Source: Icerya purchasi
Taxonomy: Eukaryota; Arthropoda; Insecta; Hemiptera; Monophlebidae
DNA length: 64,000 bases
Assembly (NCBI GenBank): GCA_039619475.1
Contig: CM077116.1
Coordinates: forward strand, 254,611,440-254,675,439
Direction of reading: 5' to 3'
Positions 45,640 to 55,700 of the stretch are shown here, in pieces; position 1 is the first letter of the stretch; each line of letters starts with the position of its first letter. A program made the translations under genes and the position numbers. The notes beneath the pieces are model-generated. The model searched no databases, was not told the origin of the DNA, and saw only the letters and a list, made by a program, of their open reading frames with translations.

Positions 45640-45826
45640 CTGCCATTTCATCATCATGGAAAGACTTATAAATAAGCAACGATTGTGATATGGTTGAAAT
45701 ATATTATCAAAAACCAGTGCTCTGTGAAAAATGTGCATCGTTTGTATCGACCATATTATGGTCGTCATAATCGACCTGGTGAATCAACAATTCGTGCTGT
45801 TATCACTAAATTTCGCGCCAAATTTG
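45640..45826 (+). pseudogene. Mariner transposase N-terminal helix-turn-helix remnant, left arm
   Basis: Plus-strand reading NQCSVKNVHRLYRPYYGRHN followed by RPGESTIRAVITKFRAKF matches the N-terminal DNA-binding region (DUF4817-like) of insect mariner-family transposases, with the full YYGRHNRP segment. Upstream, the TVTKxx-equivalent part reads TIVIWLKYIIK but a stop follows GKTYK. Only this part of the gene exists, so no catalytic DDD/DDE domain is present. Confidence 0.75.
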
Positions 45827-46020
45827 GTGATAACAGCACGAATTGTTGATTCACCAGGTCGTAACAAACGATGCACATTTTTCACAGAGCACTGGTTTTT
45901 GATAATATATTTCAACCATATCACAATCGTTACTCGTTTGTGTAAGTCTTTCCATGATGAAATGGCAGAGTATACTGAAAACTTTTCACTTTGACAGATG
46001 ATACCAACCAGTGCTGCCAA
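45784..46020 (-). pseudogene. Mariner transposase N-terminal remnant, right arm (open frame)
   Basis: This 78-residue minus-strand frame contains RVTIVIWLKYIIKNQCSVKN then VHRLLRPGESTIRAVITKF. It equals the left-arm piece but lacks 9 residues (YRPYYGRHN region) by an exact 27-nt deletion, so the frame is kept. It could encode a small helix-turn-helix peptide, but it ends by reading back into the other arm (AKFSDNSTNC). No evidence for expression. Confidence 0.7.
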
Positions 46021-46051
46021 CTTGAAAAACTTAACTCTTAAAAAATCACCA

Positions 46052-46922
46052 TATATAAACGAAAAAAAAAAAAAAAACGAAATCTCGTTAAATGTGTTTA
46101 ATTGGTTATTATAAAATCAAAGGCATCCGAATATATTTATTACGACTTAAAAGTATTACATTTCACTTATATCATCAGTGCTATAAAGAAGGAACCATTT
46201 TGCGGTAATTTCAGCAAATAACTAATCAATTTAAAAAATTCATTCCCTTGTTTACGACTAGTATCTGATTGTTACATTCGAATGGTCCCCCATTTCGGAA
46301 ACATGTTTTTGTTTTTCAACTTCAGCCTCTATAGATTATTACATTAAAAACAACTAAACCTTAATTTACACCTGGTCTCTTCCTAAATATGTCTTTTTAA
46401 TATTTTCCTCGAGACCCTCCATCAATTCTTATGACCGATCTTTTCTGATTTTTCCGGTTTACTTTGAAGTCTGAATGTTTTACGGAACGAATTTTTGTCG
46501 AACATTAGCGTTTCAGTAATATTTATCGATTTCATATTCTTTTCGCACTTATCGAACTTATCGAACTTATCGAACTTTTTTATTTTTTCGTTTTCATAAA
46601 TTTCTCTTGGCTCTATTCTAGTAGTAATAGTTTAATCTCCTTTTCCTTACTGATTTCGGCAACGGCTCTATCTCGCCGTGTAATTTATTGTTCGCTATTA
46701 TCCATTTAAACTATCCATGGTTCCACTTAACTGCTAAAATATTTTCTGAAATTCTACATTCCCCTATTTTTCGGAAGCAGAAGAAAAAAGTGAATGAAGT
46801 TGGAAAATTCGAAAGGTTTAATATTTAGTGTTTTATTTTTCACTTAGCACAATCTGTCGTTAGTCTTCGTTTAGTTTCCATAATATCGGATGACTTATTG
46901 AATGATGATTCAACTTTCCTAC
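46052..46922. other. AT-rich DNA with a short tandem repeat
   Basis: A 10-bp unit TTATCGAACT is repeated three times at 46,548-46,577. Poly-A at 46,063-46,077. No gene. Confidence 0.5.
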
Positions 46923-46944
46923 GGGGTGGGGGTGGGGGTGGGGG
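46923..46944 (+). other. G-quadruplex-type motif
   Basis: Four G runs of 4-5 bases separated by single T (GGGGTGGGGGTGGGGGTGGG plus GG). One-base loops with long runs make this a strong quadruplex-forming pattern on the plus strand. Confidence 0.85.
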
Positions 46945-49900
46945 AGTTTAAAATAAACGAATGTACCAAATTTTTCTAAAAATAATTAATAATCATCACC
47001 GTCAGCGAGTAGTATCACTCCTTGCAGAGGGATATCGTGGCAGGAATTTATGCCGCGGTTTTTCAATGCATTGGCGTTCGCCAGCGTCCAAATCTGACAC
47101 CGTCGCATTCTACCAACTTCGTGGAATGTTTTATTTCCGCTGCGCATCCTCCTCCTTTATTTTCCACAATAGTACCGAAATACCAGCGCGATAAAGTAAA
47201 CATTTGAGCTATTGCCGACTAATTAATAAACTGTAAGCTCATGCAAACTGTGGGAAGTGTGTGTGACACGTTTATTAGTATTGTCTATCCCGCGTATCCT
47301 TAATTCTAAAATACGGACATGAAATGACGAAAGTAATTACGAAATGGAGTTTATGTACCATTGCGTGTTTCCCAAATGAGTGCAGTTTTATTAACTGAAC
47401 TGTATAATAATAACACTCGGGTGCTTTAGGCTTCTCATCAACCGGCAATGGCAGTTGCTACATCGCCTACTAGTAAGCCGAGACAACTCACCTTACGGTA
47501 GAATCTAGTAGTTTTTTTACACATTGGATCCTACGAATTCTTTACTTGCCGAAGTCTCAGAGGCAGTACGTAATACGGGTTTAATTCTTCGGTTTTTTGC
47601 TATTATGTACGGCGGCAGAGTGAACAACTTTGGAACTTGGTTTAATATCGTCATTTTTCCGCTGAAAAATGTTTCGGAAACCTAGCGTGGAGTTACCGCT
47701 GCGAAGTTAACATTAAAAGTATGTTGTTTGTTTTCTCTTTAGAAAAGTCCAACTGTACGTTTTTTTCCAGTTCCTCGTTGCACGCTAGACCAGAGATCGA
47801 ACTTTTTGCCTGAATATAGCCCGACATATTCCATCTTTTCGATTATATTTTCTGTAATATTTCATGTTTTTTTGTTTTTTTTTTCTTTCGATTTTAAATA
47901 TTTTGTCTACCGAATAATTCGGAAATTGTTCCCTACCAGGAATTCTAAAATGTAACATAGCCGGAATATTACATGTATTTTAATTCGAACACTTCGTGGT
48001 TCGTGCGCGAAAACAACTTTTTTTTGATACATGCCCCCGATTAGACTTTTCCAAAGTTAACGAGTTCTTAAGATCATGTAAAGGTCTGTTTTTAATTAAA
48101 ATTTCGAAAGGCGGTTGATGAAATATTTTTCCCGCCATTTCTGTGTCCACTGGCACCGGCTCAAGAATTTTAAATAAATTGTGTCCGGAACGGTAAAAAT
48201 AATAATAATGAAATATTGGCGTCACTCGCATTCGCGAAATATTTAAAGGTACATAAATTTCTGGCCGCTCTCGGAGCAGTCGCCAATCGTGCGCGAATAA
48301 AATTTCATTGTCCTCTTAGAGAACGCGGCGCAGGCTTTACTAAAAAATTTTTCCATAACAACTATTTCTTAATTATTTCCTTTTTCAAACGGAGTAAAAA
48401 GAATTTTTTCTTTTATGTATAAATTTTCATTATTATTTTGCGCTATTTTGAAGTACAAATGAAAACAACACGCACTTTTTTAGATGACATTACGTGTACA
48501 CGTCAAATATCGGAAAAGGAAGTAAAAAAAAGAAACAAATAAAAGTTTAATCTCTTTTAAAATTGTATATTATTCAAACTGCGCGTATTTTTTTGTTTTC
48601 TTTTTTTTTTGTTTCGTTTTTTTTTTTTTTTTTTTTTTGTTTCAAAAAGAAAATTCCAAAATAATGTCAACTGTTTTTCCAACGATTCTACCAGTCTTTG
48701 TTAACTCGTAGTGTGGAATAAAGAAAACTCTTTTGTAATTTGTAACTTTTTGAAAAGCTCCTCTCGCTATCGATAACTAGAAATGGGAGGGGAAAAAAAG
48801 TGAATAACGACTGCTAAATTTAAAAAAAAAGAAATACGCAAAGTTCTTTTAAAATATTCTACGATTTGGAAACCTTTCAGTTGATGTCGGTATTTATGCG
48901 ACGTATTATTAATTTTTCTACGTTTCTTAGGTCGACCACTCGAATTAATGAAATGTTTCCAAAATATCGACGAAAAGTTCACTTTAACAATACCCGCGAC
49001 GCTATTTTTATTAGTCTTCCGTTTATTTAATGAGATTCTGTTTGAAAAATAAGCGTATTTTGTGTGACGTCACTTTTAACTGTGGCCCTTGGCGGCGCAT
49101 AATTTCCCGAGATTGGGACGAATATTAATAGTAATCACAAGCGCAGACTCATGTTGGGCACAGACGAACGTATATAGCGCGAGTCTTATGCGACTAAAGG
49201 TAAAATAATTAACACGAAATTTTATATGCCGTCTAATGCTAAAACGTGTAAGTTACCGAATAATTTAAAAAAATCAAAATATTTCACCTCTATTAAAGGT
49301 GACAATTGTATACATATACCGATGACGTTAAAATTAAAATAAAATTCGAGGTAAAACTTAATAATTATCGGTTAATTATTTTGAAATACTGAAAGGCATA
49401 ACCTCGAGTTAATGATATTGGCCGGGTCCGTTCTACTGTTCTCCCTATGTCAACACACCTATGATGGTTAATAATAGTAATAATAATGGTAATAATGAAA
49501 ATTATAATAAAGCGACTAATTAGTGCGAAAAAAAAAAAAAAAGAAAGTGAATCAGTATATTACGCGCTTCTATGTATCGGGTAATTTCAGTTCGAGATCA
49601 AATACGCATATTTAGGATTTGTGCGGACTCGAGTGTCGTAGCGAGGAGTATTATACCTAATCTGAAAACATTGGTTATACCAGAGAATCATCTAGGTGTA
49701 AGTAAAGGCGAATCATCCCGAAAGGAGAAAAGGAACTGGCCGCCAATATTTTATTCAGACCCCCTATTGGACCGTCTTAAAAATACATTATTAAAAGAGC
49801 TTAAATTCCACAATATCCGTTATACCTTATATCAAGGACATGCAACATTTACTTTGCTTTACGATAATCTGATGTCTTAAACAGAATTTATGTAGAAATA

Positions 49901-49969
49901 ATTATTTCGAGACTGCTAGCAGTTTGTAATTACCCTAATATTTACATATTATTCGAGTAATTTTGACCA
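46945..49969. other. AT-rich DNA, no gene recognised
   Basis: A plus frame at 46,961-47,194 contains RQRVVSLLAEGYRGRNLCRG, faintly like a transposase helix-turn-helix but too weak to call. Poly-T tracts at 48,602-48,640. A 102-residue plus frame at 49,572-49,880 has no motif. An (AAT)/(GGT)-like short repeat lies at 49,466-49,500. Confidence 0.35.
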
Positions 49970-50206
49970 AATTATTAATATATATATATATTGAAACATA
50001 CAATATATTATGATAATTGAAAAAACAAATATAAAATATATAAACCAATGACTAGTTTCGGATTATATCGTTCGCAGCATTGTGATCATGAACGATATAT
50101 ACATAGTTTTCGTAACTAGTCAGTGGTTTTCTATTTTTTCTGTTTGTTTTGTTCAATCATCATAATATATTGTAATTGTATGTTTCTATGTATATGTTAT
50201 TAATTG
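49970..50206. mobile_element. Foldback (MITE-like) element, about 235 bp
   Basis: Left arm GAAACATACAATATATTATG pairs with the right arm read in reverse (GAAACATACAATTACAATAT). Both continue with a GATTGAA or AATTGAA stretch, then ACCAATGACTAGTTTCG against ACCACTGACTAGTTACG, then a TATATCGTTC block on both sides. The centre is about 50,085-50,100 (GCAGCATTGTGATC). Arms differ by small indels, so it is older than the mariner palindrome. No coding capacity. Confidence 0.8.
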
Positions 50207-51789
50207 AATAAATGTATGTTCGTTAAAATGCTTATGATTAATTTTGACTTTGCAGAATTATGTTGAAGTTTCCGAAAAGTTTTCTTTTTTTTCCTGACTG
50301 TACATAAATTTTTACAATTTCGTCGACCTTTTAGAATATTTTAAATATTTAATGAAGGAAAATCGACTACTCCGCTACCGTATTATTACTATTATTTAAT
50401 ATTTTCCTTTAGAGGCATTTTTAAATCGGATATAACTGCAAAACACTTTGCAAAATCCAGTTTGGAAAAAGTTTTCGGCGTTTTTCTTCAAAATATAACA
50501 ATTACACGAAACTGCCTAAACATGCCAGTGTTGTGTGGAATCCATGCTCGAAGGTTAGTATATAGATGTTAGAAAAGTAGTTTATTAAGTATACATTTTA
50601 CAGGGTTTTTTTAAAAGGAAAAAAATTTAACGAGTGTCTATGCTTCACGCAGATACATTAATACATGAATAATCTTACGAGCAGCTCCGGCTTTCCTTTA
50701 TTCTTTCACTCGACATAGAAATTATGCTCGGTTATTTTAATACTGTCATTAGGCTGGCTTTATATCTTAAGGACAGCAACGAGTGTGAAGACCGACTTAT
50801 GATTTTTACTGTACAGCAAGTGATTCTTTAGAAACGAATACATTGTCATTTACATCGTTGAGACAGTATTTACACAGAGCATTATTAACATCGTTTACAT
50901 TATTTGTATCATCGATAACAGTGTTACGCTATTTACATCATTTACAACATTGACATTGGAAGTATGTTATCGAAAGGAGAGGACGATGCGTACTAAAGTA
51001 GGAGATATAGTGGTGCGTTTCAAGTGCGTCGACGGGTCGTGAAACTACGGCGTTAACGCACGTGGAATTGCGTGATGCGGAAATCATCGGTTCATTCTTC
51101 AGTTTGAGTCCGAATTCTGAGGGCATAAATTCCATGAATGTGTGATCGTACGACCCTCGTAAATCCAAGTTCGAGAACTATCGGAATATTGTGGTAACTT
51201 AATCCATCGAGATCTTCAAAACAAATCTTTTAATTTCGCATTGTACAAGATAGGAGGTTCAGGAGAAAGAATTCTTGTACGCGTTCGAAGGAAATGTTTG
51301 GCGAGATTTAGACTGATACGAGCAGGGCACGTTTTCTATTTATCGTTGTTTGCACTGAGCAAATGTCGCCGACACCAGCGTGCGCTGTCGATATCCTTCT
51401 AACTCACATTTCCGACTGATCGAACTTTCATTTTGTAACTTCACTACGTCGTACAGATTAAAAAACAGTTAAACTCGCGAGCACGATAAAAAGAAGAATT
51501 GGATTTAAAGAAAAGTCATAATAATTCAGAACGCCTTTCCATAGAGTTCGTTGCGCACATAACTTATTACTCGACTTACTATATCACTTCTGACATTGAT
51601 ATCGGCGTAATATTAAACAATAAATAGCTATCAGTATTAGTTAGCAAACTGTTGTCATCTAATCAAGACATTAGATCCATTCTTCTTATTATAAATATCG
51701 GTAGAATTATTGAAATAAATTAAGATTAATGTACCGAAGCAATTTTTAAATCCTTGTTAGTTTTGAGCTTAAAAGAAATTTGGTTTTTT
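50207..51789. other. AT-rich DNA
   Basis: No supportable feature. A minus frame of 76 residues at 50,938-51,168 has no motif. ACATCGTTTACA-like short repeats occur near 50,840-50,950. Confidence 0.4.
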
Positions 51790-52120
51790 AGGTTGGACGA
51801 CTGGTAGACATATACGATCTGCAGATAATTATGATCAAAATAAATGGACTGGCACGTTGATACTAGATATTGAAAAGGCATTTGACACCACTTGACATTT
51901 CATTAATAAATTAATGTTGTAATGTAATTTTCTTAAAATTATTCTCTATTATTTTATTGTATAACTACATTACAGAGGAACACTTTTGTCAATAATTCAA
52001 AATCTACTCTAACGAAGTTCGTTACTTTTCGGTGTCGCGCTTTAATAATTTTGAAAAACTGAAATCTTAGGCTTGATGCAAATGACATGATTGTTATTTC
52101 ATACACCTGTCTAGGAAATC
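51790..52120 (+). pseudogene. Jockey-like reverse transcriptase remnant
   Basis: The plus frame from about 51,797 reads TTGRHIRSADNYDQNKWTGT followed by LILDIEKAFDTT, the Jockey-type xGxxxLDIEKAFDTVWH box with the first catalytic Asp. After a stop, HFINKLML continues the block. Further on, ITTLQRNTFVNNS resembles the LxxRTFxVxxN region, and LDANDMIVISYT (about 52,073-52,108) corresponds to YADDMAVIS with the YADD altered to DAND. Frameshifts and the changed active site make it dead. A family A fragment in the opposite orientation begins right after it. Confidence 0.65.
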
Positions 52121-52124
52121 AGAA

Positions 52125-52460
52125 TAGATATCTATTTGGATAGAACGGAACCGGAATAATTCGTGAATTAGATTGCGAATAAGAAGAATGAGAGGTTGTT
52201 CAAAAGAGGGCACGGTAAGGGAGAAGAAATCGCCAGCAAGACACCTTCAGAGTCAGCTATTAAAAGAAATTTATCCGAGAGGATAGAAGAGGAAGAGGTA
52301 TAAAGAATTGCATGAAGTATGCCAGCAGATTCAGCAGTAAATATAGAACAGCAGGAAGGAAGTCTAAAGGATTCAGAGAAGTTGTGAGAAGGAAAAACAT
52401 AGGCGGTACCAACCCCATCAGCCCTCTTGGACCCATCAGAATGTATTCGTAAAATGTGCA
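52125..52460 (-). pseudogene. Family A (I-like) retrotransposon: RNase H remnant
   Basis: Minus-strand reading: IHSDGSKRADGVGTAYVFPS, HNFSESFRLPSCCSIFTAES and AGILHAIL (52,450-52,300) match FTDGSKGPNGVGAAFFCPSL...FKLPFFCSIFYAESSAILRA of the 38.06 kb copy. LLIADSEGVLLAISSPLP is the second Asp region. After a one-base shift PLILLIRNLIHELF and FRSIQIDIYS follow. The GHxGIxGNE part is absent. The 68-residue frame listed at 52,260-52,466 is another frame and not the coding one. Confidence 0.75.
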
Positions 52461-53204
52461 GAACAATAGAGCTCCATCCTTTGGTTCACTTCGGTAAGCT
52501 TTTCCTATAAGATACTAAATGAAAATATTTTATGCTCAGATTAACACATCAGAGTTCGTAAAAAATCAGTCTTTCTGTGGCCATCATACATTATTCAGAT
52601 GAACTTTACGCGCAGAGTCTATTTGCAGTGTTACAGAAACTCGATTCAACGTAATGTTTAAGCTGACCAATAGAGTAAATCATATGACACTATCATGAAT
52701 ATGTGCACAAAAATTTAAAAATTTAAAAAAATTTTCACACACAATTATTTTTTTTGTTAATGTTAGAAGTGGATTTAACAAATTTGAACGCTGCTCGGCT
52801 ACAAACAACAACCGATTCGATCGAATCGTTTAGTACCCACGTGGGCACTTTAATTTCATAGGGATTAAAATCAGTTTCGCGTCTTTGGCTTTGCTGAACT
52901 GGACGAGGCATATTAAGAAAAGCCGATAAAAAAAAAAAAAAAAAAACAACCAATAAACGCGAACTTTATACGCAAAGACTTCATTCTGTAGCATACGATC
53001 GGCTTTTGCGACAGGTTAAATTAATTTTTACCGAAGACGAATGAAGTTTGTTTTAAAATATGATGGAAAAAGAAAATAAACTACAGTAGTGCGATACGAG
53101 GAATTTGCTGAGTGAGGTACACAGATAAATTCTAACGGTTATTTCCGAACGAATTTTCAGCTGTTTACAATTATTAGAGCGTGTTCTGATAGAATTTGAA
53201 TTTA
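52461..53204. other. AT-rich DNA
   Basis: Poly-A at 52,929-52,946. No gene recognised. Confidence 0.4.
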
Positions 53205-53253
53205 ATTAACGTGAAATTAACGTGAAATTAACGTGAAATTAACGTGAAATTAA
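53205..53253. repeat. 11-bp tandem repeat, about 4.5 units
   Basis: The unit ATTAACGTGAA repeats without interruption. Confidence 0.95.
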
Positions 53254-54344
53254 TCATTTTTTTGACCTTCAAATGGATTTAAGGGAATATTTCGCGCAGT
53301 TAACTATCATTATACAGGAACAGATTTGAAAACGTCAATTTCTCTCGGTCGGAAATTTCTATTTGTCTGAGTGACGCAAATGAAAATCCTTCCAATGTGA
53401 TTTTATACAGTAGCGATAAGCGGGCTACAGAGAACTGGAGGATATCGCTTCTCTGGCGGGACAGAGATGTCTGCGAGAGGAAAACGTAGAGCATTTTAAA
53501 ATTCAGCGGAAAAAAGCTTACGTAGGCCTGCTCCGGCTGTCTGCAGTTGTGAAATTGATTTTTACCGAATATCTCGTATCATTCGTTTTCCGAATAATTC
53601 AATAGGCTCATTAGAAAACACTCTTTCTTTGCTATTCGAGCCCAGTAATATTCAGCGTTCGTGCGTACTTCTCTTTACAAAGTCTCAGTCGATTATTATT
53701 CCGTCTCTATCGGTTCTTCTATTCTTAATTCGGAACCGTTGATTATATCACAAAAATCGGCTCCACGTGAGACTAGTATTGAAATAAAAATAAAGCGATA
53801 TAACTGTACGGAAAAGATTATTTTCGCGTTGAAAGCGGTGCAATTTTTTTTTTTTTTAAATAAAAAAGGAAGGAAATAAAACGATTCAATTATCTCTTAA
53901 GGGTAGAAGAGCAGCTGTTAAATATTGATAAAATGGCTTTAGGTATATCCTAGACACATGGTGACGTCGCGATTGCTGGCTCGTAGTTTTGAGGATGGAA
54001 AGTAGAGTTTCTTTTACTGGACTAATTACCCAATCGGGCCTGACTTTAGTGTTCGAAACGTTTCAAACCTCTGATAGTTAAATATCTCTCGGCAGTACTC
54101 GTACTATTGTAAAAATGTAAAAATCACCGCTACCGGCGGTAGCGGTTTTTCGTAAAGTTTTTTTGGTGTCAGCTTTCTCCGTTAGAAAATAAATAATTGA
54201 ATCCTTAATTTTATTTATCGCCATTGATGATGATATTTTTGTTAGAGTTTTCATTAACATTGTTTGTTTCAAGTATTTTTATTCGTTACGATTGCCTATC
54301 TGAAGTTTTTTCATCTCACAAGAGGAACGTCGAAAGGGCGGCTC
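53254..54344. other. AT-rich DNA with a perfect hairpin
   Basis: A 9-bp perfect stem at 54,126-54,146 (ACCGCTACC GGC GGTAGCGGT) is followed by five T. No gene is recognised around it. The 72-residue frame at 53,661 ends in poly-Phe from a T run. Confidence 0.45.
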
Positions 54345-55040
54345 ACCGATTTGGTCCAACTTTTCCCGCAGTATTCGGTAAAAAATGAAAACGACCATTT
54401 TTTACATTTTAAATTCGAGAAAAGCGCGTCTAAAGTTAGCGAGCTAATACGGGCAGCGTAACGAGAATTTTGTAATTTTTTTTCAAAAGTATTTACCTAA
54501 TCTTCACAATCTTTATTTCAACCCAATTCAAAGTTGAGTCGCTCGTTGATGGTATGTATGCTGCGGTAGTTTTGAGAAGCACTACACTGTTGGAATGTCT
54601 TTTTAGCTATGGTATTTCGTTCTACAATTTCGCCTTTATCTCGTACCTGTTATTGAAGAACGCTGTCCTGTTTCAGTGTCTTTTTAAGTTTTTTTGGAAA
54701 TAGAAAAAATTTGAAGAATAGGGTGGTTGCGCCATTACAGCGATGTTTATGTTACCACAAGCTGTGTTGGATAAGCAAATAGGCGCCGGTGCGTTGTCGT
54801 GATGCAAAGTCCACGAATTGTTTCTCAAAAGTGTTCGGGTTGTTGATTAACTCACGGAAACTGCGTAAAACTTGCAAAGATACATATATGTGTGAAGTAT
54901 TCCTTATTGACTGCACGACTGGTCGGTAAAAATTCGAAATGAACTATTCCATTCCAGTCAAAGCACGCGCAATTACAAAATTCTCGTTACATTTTGATCA
55001 CACCTTTGTAAGTAGACGTTCGGATTCTCGCTTCGTCAAC
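54345..55040 (-). pseudogene. Mariner transposase remnant, left member of an inverted pair
   Basis: Minus-strand reading: CFDWNGIVHFEFLP, RAVNKEYFTH (about 54,990-54,900) matches the VFFDxxGIVHxEFLPxGxTVNxxYY block. NSWTLHHDNAPAPICLSNTA (about 54,825-54,765) contains the catalytic HHDNAPAH site. NINIAVMAQPPYSSNFFYF (about 54,745-54,690) matches VxxxPPYSPDLAPCDFFLF with a deletion of DLAPCD. Frameshifts lie between blocks. Its 3' flank (54,560-54,345: TTGAATTGGGTTGAAAT, GATTAGGTAAA, TTAGCTCGCTAA, AAAGTTGGACCAAATC) is shared in inverse order with the right member. Confidence 0.8.
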
Positions 55041-55129
55041 GGTTTTTTTGTTTTTCTTAGCTTTTTTACCTTTTTTTTTTTAAACTGCATAATAATTTAT
55101 CCTTATTTATATTATTATATTGATGAAAT

Positions 55130-55700
55130 TTATTAAAAATCTGGAAAACTGGATAAAGGAAAAGATTCCCGAAAAAGAAAAAAAACAAAACAAAAAACGA
55201 CCCGAACTTTGGAGAAACGACTTGTGGATTTCGCACCACGACAACGCACCGAGGTATATTTGTTTATCCAAAGTTCGTGGTAGCAAAACATTTCTATAAT
55301 GCCGTAATTCTCCAGATATGGATGTCCACTTTTCCTAAACTGAAGAAGACACTCAAAGGGGGGGGGGGCAGCGTTCTTCAACAATAGATATGAAGTAATG
55401 GCCAGATTGCAGAGCAGGACAAGAAAAAGGCGTTCCAACAGCGTTTCTCGAAACTACGATAGCACGAGTGCGAATAATATCGAAGGGGGGCGGGATTACT
55501 TTGAATTGGGTTGAAATGGTTTGTGGAGATTAGGTAAACATTTCTGAAAAAAAAATTTTAAATTCTCGATACTTCATGATCCGTATTAGCTCGCTAATTT
55601 TTCAAATTTAACGGACTAATGCAAAAAACGGTGAAATTCATCTTCGTTTCTTAAATACCACCATTTCCCGGAAAAAGTTGGACCAAATCTTATGTTTCCC
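55130..55700 (+). pseudogene. Mariner transposase remnant, right member of an inverted pair
   Basis: Plus-strand reading: KKRPELWRNDLWISHHDNAP (about 55,193-55,252) contains the catalytic HHDNAPxH site. STFPKLKKTLKG (about 55,328-55,360) is the DFFLFPKLK region, interrupted by a poly-G tract. A last block ends NIEGGRDYFELG (about 55,480-55,517), matching the C-terminal GGDYFEGD. The AT-rich 3' flank to about 55,700 is the inverse of the flank of the left member. Frameshifts make it non-functional. Confidence 0.8.

Larger units (their letters stand above)
45536..46051. mobile_element. 516-bp palindrome built from two inverted mariner 5' ends
   Basis: The left end GGGTGATTTTTTAAGAGTTA and the right end TAACTCTTAAAAAATCACCA are inverted repeats. 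TA dinucleotides flank both (45,534-45,535 and 46,052-46,053), the mariner target site. The arms are nearly complementary over about 250 bp and meet at about 45,816. Each arm carries the same mariner N-terminal coding piece. The left arm has extra segments the right lacks: about 17 bp near 45,586 and an in-frame 27 bp near 45,746. A transcript of either strand would fold into a long hairpin. Confidence 0.92.

Noticed and set aside
46961..47194. Possible transposase helix-turn-helix (RQRVVSLLAEGYRGRNLC)
   Set aside because: The resemblance is faint, no TIRs or catalytic domain nearby.
52260..52466. 68-residue minus frame as a protein
   Set aside because: It is an alternative frame over the family A RNase H remnant, whose real reading frame is shifted.
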